Of a stretch of 64,000 nucleotides of DNA, positions 31,044 to 40,313 are shown piece after piece. Source of the stretch: Rivibacter subsaxonicus (GTDB lineage Bacteria > Pseudomonadota > Gammaproteobacteria > Burkholderiales > Burkholderiaceae_C). A program made the translations under genes and the position numbers. Location of the stretch: contig NZ_SHKP01000005.1 of the NCBI RefSeq assembly GCF_004217215.1, forward strand, positions 129,501 to 193,500, given 5' to 3'. Position 1 is the stretch's first letter. Each line of letters begins with the position of its first letter. Under the pieces are notes generated by a model. It ran no database searches, was not told where the DNA came from, and worked only from the letters and a program-made list of their open reading frames with translations.

Positions 31044-31053
31044 ACGGATCCGT
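31044..31053. promoter_or_regulatory. 10-bp palindrome, possible activator (UAS) site
   Basis: ACGGATCCGT is a perfect palindrome about 100-120 bp upstream of the sigma-54 promoter, the usual distance for an NtrC-type enhancer. A single short palindrome is weak evidence. Confidence 0.3.
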
Positions 31054-31065
31054 CGGATGCAACGG

Positions 31066-32451
31066 TCAGGGACTCTTGCGAATGCCGAGCTTGCGCATCC
31101 GCCCGCGCAGGGTGCTCGGATTCAGGCCGAGCACCCGGGCGGCGCCGCCGTCGCCCTCGATCCTCCAGCCGGCGGCGTCGAGGACATCGCGGATGTGGCA
31201 CCGCGCCATTTCCTCCAGCGTGGCCGCGCCCGATGGCGCCACGCTCGGCGCCGGCACCGACGGGGCGAAGCAGTCACTCCCGTCCAGCATGCCGTCGCGC
31301 GACACGATCAGCGCACGTTCGACCATGTTCTCGAGTTCGCGAATGTTGCCGGGCCAGTCGCGCGCGCTGGCCTGCTCGATGAAGCCGGGCGAAACGCCAG
31401 CCACCGTGCGGCCGAGCCGGCGCGCCACCCTGGCCGTGAGATGCCGCACCAGCAGCGGGATGTCTTCGCGTCTTGCGCGCAGCGGCGGCAGAGGAATGGG
31501 GAACACGTTCAGCCGGAAGTAGAGATCGGCGCGGAAACGGGACGCGGCGACCTCGGCCTGCAGATCCCGATTGGTCGCCGCGATCACCCGCACATCGACA
31601 CGCAGGCGGCGCGTGCCGCCGACGCGCTCGAACTCACGCTCCTGCAGCACCCGCAACAGCTTGGCCTGCGCCTCGGCGGGAAGTTCGCCCACCTCGTCGA
31701 GGAAGAGGGTGCCGCCGTCCGCCAGTTCGAAGCGACCGCGGCGTTGCTGGACGGCGCCGGTAAAGGCGCCCTTCTCGTGACCAAAGAGCTCGCTCTCGAC
31801 CAACTCGCGCGGCAGGGCCGCGCAATTGATGCTGACGAACGGCCGCTCGTGCCGTGCGCCCTGGTCGTGAATGGCGCGCGCAACCAGTTCCTTGCCGGTG
31901 CCCGTTTCGCCTTGAATCAGCACCGTGCTGTCGGTCGCGGCGACCTGGGCGATCAGCGTCCGCACGCGTTGCAGTGCCGGCGACTCGCCAACCATCGAAT
32001 CGCGTGCGGGTCGGTTCTCCTCGACCAGAAGCCGGATGGTGGCCCTGGCCCGGTGATGGGCCTCGATCTCGCGCCGCAAGGCAATGTGGGTGCCGACGCG
32101 GGCCAGCAACTCCTCGGTCTCGAAAGGCTTGGTGACGTAGTCCACCGCGCCGGTCCGGAACGCGCGCACCTTGTCGAAGGTGTCCCTGAGCGCGGTCAGG
32201 AAGATGACCGGGATCGAACGGGTTGCCTCGCAGGCCTTCAGCCTGCTGCAGGTTTCGTAGCCGTCGATGCCGGCCATCCTCACATCGAGGAGGATCAGGT
32301 CCGGCTGCGAACTCGCGGCCAGGGTCAGCGCCTCTTCTCCGCCTCGCGCGGCGATCGTGCGATAGCCCGCGGCGACGAGTTCCTGCTCGAGCAGGTCGGC
32401 GTTCAAGGGATCGTCGTCGACGATCAGCACCGTGCCGGCGTCAGTTGCCAA
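31066..32451 (-). CDS. NtrC-family sigma-54-dependent response regulator
   Basis: 461 residues. Receiver domain 1-125 with D56 (LILLDVRM) as phosphoacceptor and K108; AAA+ domain about 155-380 with Walker A GETGTGKE (181-188), the sigma-54-contacting GAFTGA (228-233), and [13 protein letters not shown] as Walker B; a Fis-type HTH at about 420-458. It should remodel RNA polymerase-sigma54 when phosphorylated. The start overlaps the receiver gene upstream by 11 bp; the kinase gene precedes that. Its likely target promoter lies just downstream. Confidence 0.96.
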   Translation of the reverse strand: MATDAGTVLIVDDDPLNADLLEQELVAAGYRTIAARGGEEALTLAASSQPDLILLDVRMAGIDGYETCSRLKACEATRSIPVIFLTALRDTFDKVRAFRTGAVDYVTKPFETEELLARVGTHIALRREIEAHHRARATIRLLVEENRPARDSMVGESPALQRVRTLIAQVAATDSTVLIQGETGTGKELVARAIHDQGARHERPFVSINCAALPRELVESELFGHEKGAFTGAVQQRRGRFELADGGTLFLDEVGELPAEAQAKLLRVLQEREFERVGGTRRLRVDVRVIAATNRDLQAEVAASRFRADLYFRLNVFPIPLPPLRARREDIPLLVRHLTARVARRLGRTVAGVSPGFIEQASARDWPGNIRELENMVERALIVSRDGMLDGSDCFAPSVPAPSVAPSGAATLEEMARCHIRDVLDAAGWRIEGDGGAARVLGLNPSTLRGRMRKLGIRKSP

Positions 32452-32803
32452 GATGGTTCGCCAGTTTCTGGAACAGCAGGGCTTCGTCGATCGGCTTGGT
32501 CAGGAAGTCGTCGCAGCCGCTGGCGCGCGCGCGGTCTTCGTCGCCCTTCATGGCGTGGGCCGAAAGCGCGATCACCGGAATTCGCGCCAGCGCCGGATCG
32601 GCCTTGAGCCGGCGGGTGGCTTCCCAACCGTCCATGCGCGGCAGCGACAGGTCCATCAGGATCAGGTCCGGCCGGTTCTCGGCCGCGCGTTCGAGCGCGG
32701 CCACGCCGTCGTGCGCGAACACCAGCCGATGCTCGTGCCCCAGAAGCTGCGCCAGCAGTTCGCGATTCAACTCGATGTCCTCGACGATCAGGATGGTCTT
32801 CAT
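32441..32803 (-). CDS. Stand-alone CheY-like receiver
   Basis: 120 residues, a receiver domain only: acidic pair ED (8-9), phosphoacceptor D51 (LILMDLSLP), S80/T-type switch residue in VIALSAHAM, and K104-type lysine in FLTKP. It lacks an output domain. It overlaps both neighbours: ATGA with the kinase gene and 11 bp with the sigma-54 regulator. It may act as a phosphate sink or an intermediate in a relay. Confidence 0.93.
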   Translation of the reverse strand: MKTILIVEDIELNRELLAQLLGHEHRLVFAHDGVAALERAAENRPDLILMDLSLPRMDGWEATRRLKADPALARIPVIALSAHAMKGDEDRARASGCDDFLTKPIDEALLFQKLANHLGN

Positions 32804-35800
32804 GGCTGCGGCGACGGGCAGCGGGCGGGCAGCGTCAGCGTGAAGGTCGATCCGACGCCCGCGACGCTCTCGACCAGGATCTCGCCGCCCATCAGCCGCG
32901 CAAGACGCCGGGCAATGGTGAGGCCGAGTCCGGTACCGCCATGCAGGCGCGTGCTCCCCGCGTCGGCCTGCTCGAACTCCTCGAAGATCGATTCCAGCTT
33001 GTCGGCCGCAATGCCGATGCCGCTATCGGCCACCGCAATCTCGACGCCGCCACGCCCGGCGCGCAGCCGCACCCGGATGCTGCCGCGCGCCGTGAACTTG
33101 GCGGCATTGCTCAGCAGGTTGATGAGGACCTGCCGCAGCAGTTCTTCGTCGACGAGCATCGGCGGCATTCCACCGTCGAAGTCCCTGAGCAGCACCACGC
33201 CGTCCTTGAGCAGCGGCTCGATGGTGCGCATGCACTGATCCAGCAGCGGCGCCGGCTCGATCGCTGCCGGATTGAGCTCCACGCGCCCGGCCTCCACCTT
33301 GGCGAGATCGAGAATGGTGTTGATCAGCGCGAGCAGATGCTGGCCGCTGGCCAGGATCTTCTCCAGGTTGTCGAACTGCTGCGGCTCGAGCCGCTCCTGC
33401 GAACGGCGCATCACGATGCGCGTGAAGCCGATGATCGCGTTCAGCGGGGTGCGCAACTCGTGCGACATGTTGGCGAGGAACGCGCTCTTGTGACGGCTGG
33501 CGATCTCGAGCTGGCGGCTCTTGTCTTCGATCTCGCGGAACAGCCGCGCATTCTGAATCGCCAATGCCGACTGCGTTGCGAAGGTCTTCAGGAGGTCGAT
33601 CACCCGCGGCGCGAACTCACCCGCGCTTTTCCGGTTGACGAGAAGCCCTCCGAGCAAGCGATCCTCGCGCAGCAGGGGGACTGCGAGCAGGGACCGGTAC
33701 CCCAAGCGGATAAGGATCTCGCGGACTCGGCTCTGGTACGTGCCTTGATCCACGATGTCATGGACCGCGACCGGCTCGCCAGTCGCCGCCAGTCGCCCGA
33801 TCGCGCCTTCTCCCTTTGCAATGGGAGCTGACCGCAGTGCTTCCACCAGTTCGTCAGGCAATCGGTCCGTCGTGTGCAGGCGAAACTCCTGCCGAGCTTC
33901 GTCGTATTCGTAGATCGCGCCGCCGTCCATGCCGGCAAGTTGAGTTGCGCGCGCGACAATCGTGCTCAATACGGCTTCTAGGTCGAGCGTCGAGCTGACG
34001 GCCTGGCTGACCTCGCCCAGGGCCCGCAACTCTCCGACTGATTGCGTGAGCTCGGTCGTCCGCGCCTCGAGCTCCTTGAAGAGCCGAACGTTCTCGAGCG
34101 CGATGACCGCCTGATCGGCAAATGTCTGCAGCAACGCGATCTGCTTTTCCGAGAACGGCCCCGGATCGCGTCGCCCGACTGCGATAACGCCGATTGGGAC
34201 ACCCTTGCGCATGAAGGGAATACCCACAACGCTGCGGAAGCCCATTTGCGCGCCGCCCTTGAACGCGTAATCAGGATCCACATGCACATCGTGGATGGCT
34301 ACCACGCTGCGCGCCAAAACAGCGCGGCCTGCCACCACGCCCCGATCGAGCGGTCGGGGGTACAGCTCGCGAAGGGCTTGCTCAGCTTCTGGACTGACCA
34401 TCGCCATGGAGGCGATATGAAGGAATTCGCCGTCGAACGTCAACAAGTTTGCCGACGTGGCATCGCACAACTTCAGTGCCGCTGCGGCGATCGCGTCGAA
34501 CACCGGTTGGGCGTCGGTGGGCGACCGCGAAAGGACGCGCAGAATCTCGCTGGTGGCAGTCTGCTGCTCGAGCGCTTCGATCAAGTCGCGGTTGCGCGCC
34601 TCGAGTTCCCTGAAGAGCCGAGCGTTCTCGATCGCGATCACCGCCTGATCGGCAAAGGTCTGGAGCAGCGCCACTTGCTGCTCGGGAAAGGCGCCCGGCT
34701 CGGCCCGAGCCACGGTGATCGCACCGATCGGGCTCGCCTCGCGAATCAGCGGAACCGACAGGACGCTTCGGTAGCCCGCGGCAATGGCGGTCGCGCCGGC
34801 CGCGTAGTCACTGTCGTTCAGAACGTCCGGGATCGACACGACCCTGCAGGTCAGGATCGCACGGGTGTTTGCGGTATCGCGGCTCGGTCGCCTCGGATAG
34901 CTGCCGAAGTGCCGGCGCAAGGCATCCGCGCCTTCCGGCCTGACCGGCGCGATCGCGGCAACGTGGATCAGTTCACCGTCGAAGGTCACGACATTGGCGG
35001 AACTGGCTGCACACAGCTTCAGTGCGGCGGCCACGATCGTGTCGAACACCGGTTGCACGTCGGTCGGCGATTGGCTGATGACGCGCAGAATCTCGCCGGT
35101 TGCCGTCTGCTGCTCGAGCGCCTCGGTCAGCTCGCGGTTGCGGGCCTCAAGTTCGTTGAACAGCCGAAGGTTCTCGATCGCGATCACCGCCTGATCGGCG
35201 AAGGTCTGCAGCAACGCGATCTGCTGCTCCAGGAACGGCTGCACTTCGCGCCGCCAGATCGCGATGACGCCGAGCAACTGCTCCTCGCGAAGCAAGGGCA
35301 CCGCCAGGACCGTGCGAACCGATTCGCTCCGATGCGCCGGGGTCACGCCGACGCCTGGCTCGGCCATGAAGTCGATCACCTGGACCGGTTGGCGCGACAA
35401 GGCAGCGCGACCGGTGGTCGTCTCACGATCGACGGCGAAGCCGCGTGCGAGGTAGTCGGCAAACTCGGGCGTGCTGTCGGTGCGCGCGGCCAGCGACAGC
35501 CGCCCGTCCTGGTGCCGCATGACGAAAGCGAAGCTGGCGCCGCACAGCCGCAGCGCATGAGCAACGATCGCGTCGAACACCGGCTGCACGTCGGCCGGCG
35601 AGCGCGAGATGAGACGCAGGATCTCGCTGGTCGCCGCCTGTTGCTCCTTCGCTTGCGCAAGCGCGCACGCATGCGCCTGTCGCTGCAACTCGAGCGCCGA
35701 CTCGGTCGCACCGGGACGGCGCTGGGTCCGAGGCGAGCACGGCTGTGCTTGACCAAGCGGCTCCTGCGTCGCCGCCGAAACCCCGGTGCGCCGTTGGCCG

Positions 35801-35823
35801 CCAGTCTTCTCCTGGGCCTTCAT
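32800..35823 (-). CDS. Four-GAF-domain sensor histidine kinase
   Basis: 1007 residues, no membrane segments. Four GAF domains at about 76-218, 258-400, 441-582 and 612-760; the first three are close repeats, each preceded by EQQ(A/T)AT(S/G)EILR (positions 60, 237, 419) and closed by LLQTFADQAVIAIEN. HisKA has H788 in MSHELRTP; the ATPase has the N-box near 902 and GTGLGL near 964. GAF ligands are unknown, so the signal is cytoplasmic and unidentified. Start supported by GGAGG 4 bp upstream. First gene of the kinase-receiver-activator operon. Confidence 0.95.
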   Translation of the reverse strand: MKAQEKTGGQRRTGVSAATQEPLGQAQPCSPRTQRRPGATESALELQRQAHACALAQAKEQQAATSEILRLISRSPADVQPVFDAIVAHALRLCGASFAFVMRHQDGRLSLAARTDSTPEFADYLARGFAVDRETTTGRAALSRQPVQVIDFMAEPGVGVTPAHRSESVRTVLAVPLLREEQLLGVIAIWRREVQPFLEQQIALLQTFADQAVIAIENLRLFNELEARNRELTEALEQQTATGEILRVISQSPTDVQPVFDTIVAAALKLCAASSANVVTFDGELIHVAAIAPVRPEGADALRRHFGSYPRRPSRDTANTRAILTCRVVSIPDVLNDSDYAAGATAIAAGYRSVLSVPLIREASPIGAITVARAEPGAFPEQQVALLQTFADQAVIAIENARLFRELEARNRDLIEALEQQTATSEILRVLSRSPTDAQPVFDAIAAAALKLCDATSANLLTFDGEFLHIASMAMVSPEAEQALRELYPRPLDRGVVAGRAVLARSVVAIHDVHVDPDYAFKGGAQMGFRSVVGIPFMRKGVPIGVIAVGRRDPGPFSEKQIALLQTFADQAVIALENVRLFKELEARTTELTQSVGELRALGEVSQAVSSTLDLEAVLSTIVARATQLAGMDGGAIYEYDEARQEFRLHTTDRLPDELVEALRSAPIAKGEGAIGRLAATGEPVAVHDIVDQGTYQSRVREILIRLGYRSLLAVPLLREDRLLGGLLVNRKSAGEFAPRVIDLLKTFATQSALAIQNARLFREIEDKSRQLEIASRHKSAFLANMSHELRTPLNAIIGFTRIVMRRSQERLEPQQFDNLEKILASGQHLLALINTILDLAKVEAGRVELNPAAIEPAPLLDQCMRTIEPLLKDGVVLLRDFDGGMPPMLVDEELLRQVLINLLSNAAKFTARGSIRVRLRAGRGGVEIAVADSGIGIAADKLESIFEEFEQADAGSTRLHGGTGLGLTIARRLARLMGGEILVESVAGVGSTFTLTLPARCPSPQP
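34050..35650 (-). repeat. three ~540-bp direct repeats encoding GAF domains
   Basis: The DNA for the first three GAF domains repeats with about 178-182 codon periodicity; blocks such as CTGATCGGC...GTCTG recur. It is internal duplication within one gene. Confidence 0.75.
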
Positions 35824-36014
35824 CGCTCCTCCGTACCTGTCGCCAACGCGAGCTTGCCGCGTGCAACCGGCGAATACAAGCTCGCCTGGGTCGCACAGGC
35901 AGGTTGGGGCCGGCGCTGGACGCGCGCCGCGGCACGCACTAGGGTTCAGACAGCGCGCCCTGCGCCAGGATCCGCAAGAGTGCGGACGCGGCAGCCGCGC
36001 ACGGCCAGCCCTCC

Positions 36015-37319
36015 ATGCACCTGCCCCCGCCCCGCCTGCCGCTGCAGACAGCGCTGGTCACGATCTGCGCCGCCGCGCTCTGGTCGATCCTCGGCGTCCA
36101 GCGGCCGCCGGCACCCGAGGCGGCGTCGCTGCGGGTCTCCCTGCCGACCACCGCGCCAGAGCCGACTCGGGCCGCAGCCGCAGCGCCGACGGTGCAGCTA
36201 CATGCCCGCTCGCGCAGCACCGCGCGGCCGACGACCCAGTTCGCCAGCGCCGGCCGCACCGAGATCTGCGGCTATGGCGCGGTCGAACGCGCGGTGGACG
36301 ACCCCGACCCGCTGCAGCGCGTGCCGCCCGCGCAGCGTCGCGCCGCGCTCGATGCGGCCGACGCGTTGATGCTGGCCAGCGCCGACCCGCAGGTGCGCGC
36401 CGCGGCGCTGCTGATCGGCGCCCAGGCGCGCGGCGACAGCCGTCGCGCCCGCGTCGACGAGCTGGTTCGGCTGGCAGTGGGCTCGACCGACGCGCGGGTC
36501 TACGCGATCGCGCTCGAGGCCTGCCGCGGTGGCGAGGGCGCCGCCGAGCCGGGCTCCGCCTGCACGCTGCTGAGCCGGGCCCAGTGGGTGCGGCTCGACG
36601 CCGACAACGCCCAGCCCTGGCTCGCGCTGGCGGCCGCGGCGCGCCAGCGGCAGGAGCCCGAGGCCGAGGCCGACGCGATGCACCGCGCCGCACTGGCGCG
36701 CCGCAGCGAATCGAACGCCGGCTTGCTGCCGAGCCTGGTCGATCGTGCGTTCGGCCCGCAGACGCCATCGCTGGCGCACACGCTGGCCCTGTCCGCGAGC
36801 TGGGGCGTGCAGGCGGCATGGGCCAGCGCCTACAGCGCCCAGGCCCATGCCTGGTGCGTCGGCGACGCGCCCGCGCCCGACCGCCACGCCAGCTGCGACG
36901 CGCTCGCCCGCACCCTGGCCGAGCAGGGCACCGGCCTGGCCGACCTCGGCGTCGGCCTGGCGATCGGCAGGAGCCTGGACTGGCCCGCGCCGCGGCTGCT
37001 CGCCTTGCAGCGCGAGCATGACGCCCTCAGCGCCGCCAGCGCGCCGCCGCCAGTGGGGGCCGATCTGGGCTGCGAGGCGGTCGAACGGGCCCAGGGCTGG
37101 ATGCGCCAGCTGGCGGCCGACGGCGGCGAGCGACAGGCGCTGCGCGCCCTGATCGCGCGCAGCGGTCGCAGCGTCGAGGACTGGGGCGCACTGCATCGTC
37201 GCGGCTACGCGGTGGCGCTCGCCGCCGCCGCCGAGGCGGCGGCGCCCTCGGCCGATGCCCCCAGCTTGGCACCGCCGCTCCTTCCATCGACGGATGACGC
37301 GGGTGCGCTGACGCACTAA
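36015..37319 (+). CDS. Unrecognised membrane-anchored protein
   Basis: 434 residues. A single N-terminal hydrophobic segment at about 11-28 (TALVTICAAALWSILGV) is an anchor or signal; a Pro/Ala-rich linker follows to about 75. The remainder is alanine-rich helical sequence that looks like TPR/Sel1-type repeats and has several cysteines (ICGYGAVE, EACRGG, CTLLSRA, AWCVGD, SCDALA, LGCEAVE). I cannot name the family. It is divergent from the kinase gene and lies 50 bp before the lipocalin-like/metalloprotease/ATP-grasp genes, so it may belong to that unit. Confidence 0.7.
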   Translation: MHLPPPRLPLQTALVTICAAALWSILGVQRPPAPEAASLRVSLPTTAPEPTRAAAAAPTVQLHARSRSTARPTTQFASAGRTEICGYGAVERAVDDPDPLQRVPPAQRRAALDAADALMLASADPQVRAAALLIGAQARGDSRRARVDELVRLAVGSTDARVYAIALEACRGGEGAAEPGSACTLLSRAQWVRLDADNAQPWLALAAAARQRQEPEAEADAMHRAALARRSESNAGLLPSLVDRAFGPQTPSLAHTLALSASWGVQAAWASAYSAQAHAWCVGDAPAPDRHASCDALARTLAEQGTGLADLGVGLAIGRSLDWPAPRLLALQREHDALSAASAPPPVGADLGCEAVERAQGWMRQLAADGGERQALRALIARSGRSVEDWGALHRRGYAVALAAAAEAAAPSADAPSLAPPLLPSTDDAGALTH

Positions 37320-37369
37320 GTTTGTTCGAGTCCCGCGCGCGGTGTGCGGGTCCTGACCGCGGAGGCACG

Positions 37370-37678
37370 ATGGCCGCAGCCTTCGACGAATCGCGCCTGC
37401 TCGGAACCTGGTGGCGTGTTGCCGAGCAGGACGAGCCCGGGCTGAACGTCTTCAGGCGCGAGGGCGCGCCACTGCCACCGGCACGCGGCCGGCGCGGCTT
37501 CGAACTGCGGCCGGACGGCGTGGCGACGCTGTTCGGCCCCGGCCCCACCGATCGCCGCATCGGCAGCACGAGCCGCTGGTCGGTCGACGCGGACGGGCTG
37601 CTCCATGTCGAGGGCTTCGACGCCGCCGAAGGCGCCATCGCCCAACTCGAGGCCGACCGGCTCGCGCTGCGCCGCTAG
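37370..37678 (+). CDS. Small beta-rich protein, lipocalin-like, of the graspetide locus
   Basis: 102 residues from an ATG with GGAGG 4 bp upstream; an earlier in-frame ATG at 37322 lacks a ribosome site. The pattern LLGTWWRVAEQDEPGLNVFR ... LPPARGRRGFELRPDG is a short antiparallel beta fold with a G-x-W motif, as in lipocalin-like domains. No signal peptide. Function unknown. It is 35 bp before the metalloprotease gene and probably co-transcribed with it. Confidence 0.72.
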   Translation: MAAAFDESRLLGTWWRVAEQDEPGLNVFRREGAPLPPARGRRGFELRPDGVATLFGPGPTDRRIGSTSRWSVDADGLLHVEGFDAAEGAIAQLEADRLALRR

Positions 37679-37713
37679 CGGCGGTTCTTCCGTCCCTCAT
37701 CGAGGAGATATCC

Positions 37714-39303
37714 ATGGCCAAGTCCCCCCCGGCCGCCCCGGCTGCTCCGGTCCAGCCCACTCCGACCACGCGTGCCTGCGGCACGATGCCGGTGCACGAG
37801 CGCCTGCTGCGCACCGACCCGGCCTACGCCCGCGCGCGCATCGCCAGCGAGAACCACCATTTCGAGTTCCGGCTGCGGCGCGGCATGGGCGCGCGCACCG
37901 GCGTGACGCGCATCCCGGTGGTCGTCCACGTGGTCTTCAAGACCGCGGCGCAGAACATCGCCGACAGCCAGGTCCAGAGCCAGATCGAGGTGCTCACGAA
38001 CGACTTCCGCAAGCGCAATGCCGACCTCAACCGCATCCCGGCGGCGTTCCAGCCGCTGTCCGGCGATGCGCGCGTCGAGTTCGCACTGGCCACGACCGAC
38101 CCGGCCGGCAACGCGAGCAACGGCATCACTCGCACCCAGACCAACGTCAACGCCTTCTCCGACGACGACGCAGTCAAGCATGCGGCCTCGGGCGGCGCCG
38201 ACGCCTGGCCGCCCGGCCAGTACCTCAACATGTGGGTCTGCCAGCTCGGCGGCGGGCTGCTCGGCTACGCGCAGTTCCCCGGCGGCGCCGCCGACACCGA
38301 CGGCGTGGTCGTCCTGCACAGCGCCTTCGGCACCAACGGCACCGCCGCGGCGCCCTTCAACCTGGGCCGCACCGCGACCCACGAGGTCGGCCACTGGCTG
38401 AACCTGCGCCATATCTGGGGCGACGACGGCGGCGGCTGCAACGGCGACGACTTCGTCACCGACACCCCGAACCAGGCCGACGCCAACACCGGCAAGCCGG
38501 CCTTCCCGCTCATCAGCTGCCACAACGGTCCGAACGGCGACATGTTCATGAACTACATGGACTACACCGACGACGACAGCATGTTCATGTTCAGCGCCGG
38601 CCAGGTCGAGCGCATGCAGGCCTGCCTCGACGGCGACCGCGCCGGGCTCGGCACGCAGGTGGCAGGCACCAGCCCCTTCCTCGACACCGCACTCGCGACC
38701 GACGTCGCGACGCTCAAGTTCAGCGAGGACAGCCCGCCGACGCTGGCGGCCAACGACCTCGGCACGCTGAAGTTCCGCGAGGATCAGCCGCCGGTGACGC
38801 TCAAGTTCCGCGACGACGCGCCGCCGACCGTGAAGTTCCGCGAGGACGTGCAGACCTTCACCAAGTTCCGCGACGACGTGAAGAGCCCGCTCAGCGACAA
38901 GCCGCCGATCAGCGACACCGCGACCCTGGCCGGCAACGACCTGCAGCCGATCGGCCCGGGGCCGGTGATCGACCCGACGCCCTTCGCCGTGAATCCCGCC
39001 TTCGGCGGCAACTTCGGTGGCGGCGGTTTCGGTGGTGGCGGTTTCGGTGGACGCGGTGGCGTGCCCTTCGTGCTGTCGACGCCGCACCACTCGATGGCCT
39101 GGACCCAGAGCTTCCCGCAGGCCGCGCAGGCCGAGATGCAGGCGCTGGCGCAGCAGATCGGCGAGCTCGAGTCGCTGCTGATGCAGTACGCGCAGGCCGA
39201 GCAGGCCGGGCAACTCGGCGACGTTGACCGCGCCCAGGCCGACCAGCTCTACCGCACCTATGAAGCCATGATGACCGAGTACCAGCGCTACAGCGGCGTA
39301 TGA
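37714..39303 (+). CDS. M43-type zinc metalloprotease fused to a graspetide-like core array
   Basis: 529 residues; GAGGAG precedes the ATG. The protease domain (about 60-310) has [11 protein letters not shown] (H223, E224, H227, H233) and a Met-turn NYMDYTDD, the signature of M43 (pappalysin/ulilysin) peptidases, with DTPNQ and several cysteines. Residues 333-388 hold five T-x-K-F-x-[ED]-D units. A Gly-rich linker (about 428-450) and a C-terminal helical segment follow. There is no signal peptide; the N-terminus is Pro/Ala-rich. The next gene is a graspetide-type ATP-grasp ligase, so the repeats are probably its substrate. This arrangement, protease and modified peptide in one chain, is unusual. 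Confidence 0.88.
   Translation: MAKSPPAAPAAPVQPTPTTRACGTMPVHERLLRTDPAYARARIASENHHFEFRLRRGMGARTGVTRIPVVVHVVFKTAAQNIADSQVQSQIEVLTNDFRKRNADLNRIPAAFQPLSGDARVEFALATTDPAGNASNGITRTQTNVNAFSDDDAVKHAASGGADAWPPGQYLNMWVCQLGGGLLGYAQFPGGAADTDGVVVLHSAFGTNGTAAAPFNLGRTATHEVGHWLNLRHIWGDDGGGCNGDDFVTDTPNQADANTGKPAFPLISCHNGPNGDMFMNYMDYTDDDSMFMFSAGQVERMQACLDGDRAGLGTQVAGTSPFLDTALATDVATLKFSEDSPPTLAANDLGTLKFREDQPPVTLKFRDDAPPTVKFREDVQTFTKFRDDVKSPLSDKPPISDTATLAGNDLQPIGPGPVIDPTPFAVNPAFGGNFGGGGFGGGGFGGRGGVPFVLSTPHHSMAWTQSFPQAAQAEMQALAQQIGELESLLMQYAQAEQAGQLGDVDRAQADQLYRTYEAMMTEYQRYSGV
38710..38877 (+). repeat. five T-x-K-F-x-[ED]-D core-peptide-like repeats
   Basis: Units start at residues T333 (TLKFSED), T351 (TLKFRED), T362 (TLKFRDD), T372 (TVKFRED) and about F382 (FTKFRDD). 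The spacing Thr-x-Lys-Phe-x-x-Asp matches the Thr4/Lys6/Asp10 spacing of the microviridin core TxKYPSD. Pro-Pro follows three units. Confidence 0.85.
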
Positions 39304-39316
39304 GCGGAGCCGCGCG

Positions 39317-40270
39317 TTGATTCTGGTCATCTCGCACCACCGCGACGAGCACGCGCAGTCGGTGATGGTCGAGCTGTCGCGCCGCGGCGTCGCGACGCGG
39401 CTGCTCGACCTGTCGCGCTTTCCGCTGCAGCTCGGCCTGTCGATGCGCTACGACGGGCATGGCGGCAGCCGCTTCGTCTTCGGCTGCGACGACTCCGGGC
39501 TCGAGCTCGACGACTGCGGCGCGATCTGGTGGCGCCGGCCGCAGCCGCCGAGCGTCGAGGGCGAGGTGCACCGGCCGGCGCACCAGCACTTCGCGCTCAG
39601 CGAGAGCCACGAGGCGCTGCACGGGCTGTGGCAGTCGGTCGACGCGTTCTGGATCAACGAGCCGGCGCGCGACGCGGTGGCCGCGCGCAAGGCCTGGCAG
39701 CTCGAACTGGCCGGCCGCATCGGGCTGGAGCTGCCGCAGACGCTGATCACCAACTGCCCGCAGGCGGCGCGCGAGTTCCTCGGCCGCGTCGGCCTCGGCA
39801 ACGTGATCTACAAGGCCTTCTCGGCCACCGAGCAGGACTGGCGCGAGACGCGCCTGGTGCGCGCGGACGAACTGGACCGGCTCGACAACCTGCGCTACGC
39901 GCCGGTGATCTTCCAGCGCTACATCGAGGCCACGGTGGACCTGCGCATTACGGTGGTCGGCGAGCGACTGTTCCCGGCCGCGATCCACTCGCAGGACAGC
40001 GACTACAAGATCGACTTCCGGATGGACATCGGCCGCGCCCGCATCGAGCCGGTGTCGCTGCCGGCCGACGTCGAGGCGAAGCTGCTCGAGCTGATGCGCC
40101 GGCTCGGCCTGGCCTACGGCGCGATCGACATGCGCCGGCGCCCCGACGGCTCGCATGTGTTCCTCGAGATCAACCCGGCCGGCCAGTGGCTCTTCATCGA
40201 GCGCCAGACCGGGCAGCCGATCAGCGCGGCGCTGGCCGAGTTGCTGCAGCGCCACGACGGGCAGGCTTGA
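39317..40270 (+). CDS. MvdC/MvdD-like ATP-grasp peptide ligase (graspetide synthetase)
   Basis: 317 residues from a TTG start with GGAG 8 bp upstream, 13 bp after the metalloprotease stop. The C-terminal signature [19 protein letters not shown] plus [11 protein letters not shown], together with [20 protein letters not shown] and [16 protein letters not shown], is the hallmark of graspetide (microviridin-type) ligases. These use ATP to join Ser/Thr or Lys side chains to Asp/Glu side chains as esters or amides. The N-terminal half (1-110) carries the pre-ATP-grasp leader-binding region, with IWWRRP at about 73-78. The substrate is inferred to be the KFRED repeats next door. Confidence 0.9.
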   Translation: MILVISHHRDEHAQSVMVELSRRGVATRLLDLSRFPLQLGLSMRYDGHGGSRFVFGCDDSGLELDDCGAIWWRRPQPPSVEGEVHRPAHQHFALSESHEALHGLWQSVDAFWINEPARDAVAARKAWQLELAGRIGLELPQTLITNCPQAAREFLGRVGLGNVIYKAFSATEQDWRETRLVRADELDRLDNLRYAPVIFQRYIEATVDLRITVVGERLFPAAIHSQDSDYKIDFRMDIGRARIEPVSLPADVEAKLLELMRRLGLAYGAIDMRRRPDGSHVFLEINPAGQWLFIERQTGQPISAALAELLQRHDGQA

Positions 40271-40313
40271 TCGGAAACGGCCGCGGCCGCTTCGGGCCTG
40301 AATCCGGCCGCCT

